A DNA stretch of 7,792 nucleotides from positions 1-7,792 of the forward strand of contig SHXL01000131.1 in the NCBI GenBank assembly GCA_009693345.1, read 5' to 3'. A model generated the notes under the pieces. That model was given only the letters and a program-made list of their open reading frames with translations. It was not told the DNA's origin and searched no databases. Shown here one piece after another: positions 6,819 through 7,792 of the stretch. Made by a program: the position numbers and the translations under genes. This stretch comes from Betaproteobacteria bacterium. GTDB lineage: Bacteria > Pseudomonadota > Gammaproteobacteria > Burkholderiales > SG8-39. The number at the start of each line of letters is the position of its first letter. Position 1 is the stretch's first letter.

Positions 6819-6819
6819 G
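6816..6819. other. Overlapping divergent start codons (CATG)
   Basis: The palindrome CATG contains both the queG start (6818-6816, minus strand) and the tsaE start (6817-6819, plus strand), which share two bases. The ribosome site and promoter of each gene must therefore lie within the first part of the other's coding sequence. Neither side shows a strong Shine-Dalgarno sequence. Confidence 0.88.
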
Positions 6820-7296
6820 ACAGACCATCTTAGTTTGCCCGACGAGGCCGCGACGCTCCGGCTGGGGGAAGCCCTCGTCGCCGGCGCGGCGAACGGTCTG
6901 GTGCTGCACCTCAAGGGCGAGCTGGGCTCGGGTAAGACCAGCCTTGCCCGGGGGCTCATCCAAGGCCTGGGCCACACCGGGCGGGTAAAAAGCCCGACTT
7001 ACACGTTACTTGAACCTTATAGTCTTTTGAGATTAAACTTGTATCACTTTGATTTTTATAGATTCAAGGATCGGTCGGAATGGCTGAGTTCAGGCTTCCG
7101 CGAGTACTTCAATCCGGAATCGCTCTGTATCGTGGAATGGCCCGAGCGGGCCGGGGATCTGCTTGCGCCGCCGGACCTCGAAATCCAGCTGCAATACGAC
7201 GCACTAGCGCGCACCGCGACACCCGGCGCGCGTTCGGAACGCGGCGCCGCCTGGCTGGCGACTGCCTTGTCGCGCTGGCGCTCTTCCTTGGCTTAG
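6817..7296 (+). CDS. tsaE: tRNA threonylcarbamoyladenosine synthesis ATPase TsaE
   Basis: TsaE (YjeE) is the ATPase that works with TsaB and TsaD to place the t6A modification at position 37 of ANN-decoding tRNAs. The 159-residue product has the Walker A loop GELGSGKT (34-41), the SPTYTL switch segment (59-64), YHFDFYR with Asp79, and the CIVEWPERAG block (104-113) that holds the family's conserved glutamate and tryptophan. The ATG at 6817 gives a typical N-terminus. Codons 61-85 are strikingly AT-rich with rare codons (TTA, AGA) while still encoding the conserved protein. The last 160 bases appear to overlap the start of amiC in another frame. Pairing with an amidase gene downstream is common in proteobacteria, but the nnr gene found between queG and tsaE in E. 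coli is absent. Confidence 0.97.
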   Translation: MTDHLSLPDEAATLRLGEALVAGAANGLVLHLKGELGSGKTSLARGLIQGLGHTGRVKSPTYTLLEPYSLLRLNLYHFDFYRFKDRSEWLSSGFREYFNPESLCIVEWPERAGDLLAPPDLEIQLQYDALARTATPGARSERGAAWLATALSRWRSSLA

Positions 7297-7792
7297 CCAG
7301 CGCCCAGGCGCAAGTCGTTTCCACGAGAATCTGGCCGGCCAAGGACTACACCCGCGTCACGCTGGAGACGAAGGCCGAAATCAAGTTCCAGCTGTTTTCG
7401 GTGAAGGACCCCGAGCGCCTGGTACTCGACCTCGAGGGCGTGGAGCTCGGCCCCGCGCTCGCCGAGCTGCACGGCAAGGTCGCGACCGGCGATCCGTATA
7501 TCGACAAACTGCGCGTCGGGCGCAACCGGCCGGGCGTGGTGCGCCTGGTGATCGACCTCAAGGCGGAAGTGAAACCGCAGCTGTTCACGCTCAAGCCGGT
7601 GGGCGAATACGGCCATCGCCTCGTGCTCGACCTCTACCCGATCGTCGCGCCCGACCCGCTCGCGGCGCTGATCGAGGCGGAGGGCAAATTGCCCAAGGCT
7701 GAAAAAACCCCTGCGCCGGTCCCCGACAGGCCGAAGGTGGCGCGGCTCGCCACCATCGTCATCGATCCGGGGCACGGCGGCGAGGATCCGGG
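7137..7792 (+). CDS. amiC: N-acetylmuramoyl-L-alanine amidase AmiC, C-terminus cut by window edge
   Basis: AmiC cleaves the bond between muramic acid and the peptide stem of periplasmic peptidoglycan, helping daughter cells separate. The visible 218 codons hold an export signal, an AMIN targeting domain from about residue 60 to 165 (starting QVVSTRIWPAKDYTRVTLE), a lysine/proline-rich linker, and the beginning of the Amidase_3 domain, TIVIDPGHGGEDPG, with the first zinc-binding His213. About 200 catalytic residues lie beyond the edge. The signal looks Tat-like, as in E. coli AmiC: TRRRLAGDC, then the hydrophobic LVALALFLGLA, then ASAQA with cleavage likely after residue 58. No ATG, GTG or TTG occurs in frame just before it; the only standard start nearby is the ATG at 7137, which would overlap tsaE by 160 bases. 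Identity is firm, the start is doubtful. Confidence 0.9.
   Translation, partial: MARAGRGSACAAGPRNPAAIRRTSAHRDTRRAFGTRRRLAGDCLVALALFLGLASAQAQVVSTRIWPAKDYTRVTLETKAEIKFQLFSVKDPERLVLDLEGVELGPALAELHGKVATGDPYIDKLRVGRNRPGVVRLVIDLKAEVKPQLFTLKPVGEYGHRLVLDLYPIVAPDPLAALIEAEGKLPKAEKTPAPVPDRPKVARLATIVIDPGHGGEDP

Noticed and set aside
6819..6977. 53-codon N-terminal extension of queG
   Set aside because: It lies antisense to the start of tsaE, and QueG homology begins at MAVRADQIK.
6979..6997. Small inverted repeat CGGGC...GCCCG in tsaE as a terminator or regulatory hairpin
   Set aside because: The stem is only five pairs, lies in conserved coding sequence and has no T tract; likely chance in GC-rich DNA.
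7293..7775. Open frame of 160 codons on the minus strand opposite amiC
   Set aside because: Antisense shadow of the AMIN domain of AmiC; Arg/His/Asp-rich with no family resemblance.
1..7792. Defence system, prophage, insertion sequence, CRISPR or RNA gene
   Set aside because: All reading frames that hold up are housekeeping or small unknown families; no transposase, integrase, repeat array, or tRNA- or rRNA-like segment was seen by eye.

Overview
The window is high-GC bacterial chromosome carrying ten protein-coding genes packed almost end to end. The only gap longer than about 20 bases is the 94-base divergent region at 2755-2848. I see no RNA gene, mobile element, CRISPR array or origin. 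The best guess for the host is a betaproteobacterium. The Dxs, QueG, TsaE and AmiC sequences read like betaproteobacterial versions, and from memory the order dxs-ispA-xseB facing a Rieske oxygenase gene is familiar from that class. No database search was possible.

Left block (1-2754, minus strand): xseB, ispA and dxs form one tight operon read leftward. xseB encodes the exonuclease VII small subunit, ispA the farnesyl diphosphate synthase, and dxs the first enzyme of the MEP isoprenoid pathway. xseB and ispA overlap by 20 bases, and ispA and dxs are 9 bases apart. dxs runs off the left edge and lacks roughly its last 90 residues.

Middle block (2849-5774, plus strand): four genes start on the other side of the 94-base region and look like one operon. 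They encode an uncharacterised single-component Rieske non-heme iron oxygenase, a 3-mercaptopyruvate-type sulfurtransferase (TTG start 1 base after the oxygenase stop), a ThrH-type phosphoserine phosphatase/homoserine phosphotransferase, and a small DUF2784 membrane protein. The gaps are 1, 16 and 5 bases. The joint purpose of this set is unknown.

Right block (5775-7792): queG (epoxyqueuosine reductase, tRNA modification) is on the minus strand. Its stop codon abuts the stop of the DUF2784 gene in one TGATCA, and its start codon overlaps that of tsaE in one CATG. tsaE (ATPase of the tRNA t6A system) reads rightward into amiC (cell-wall amidase with an apparent Tat signal). amiC is cut by the right edge at the start of its catalytic domain, and its start appears to lie inside tsaE.

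Most of the window is housekeeping. The least explained content is the Rieske oxygenase and its operon, the AT-rich rare-codon patch inside tsaE, and the unusual amiC start. I found no convincing new multi-gene system.
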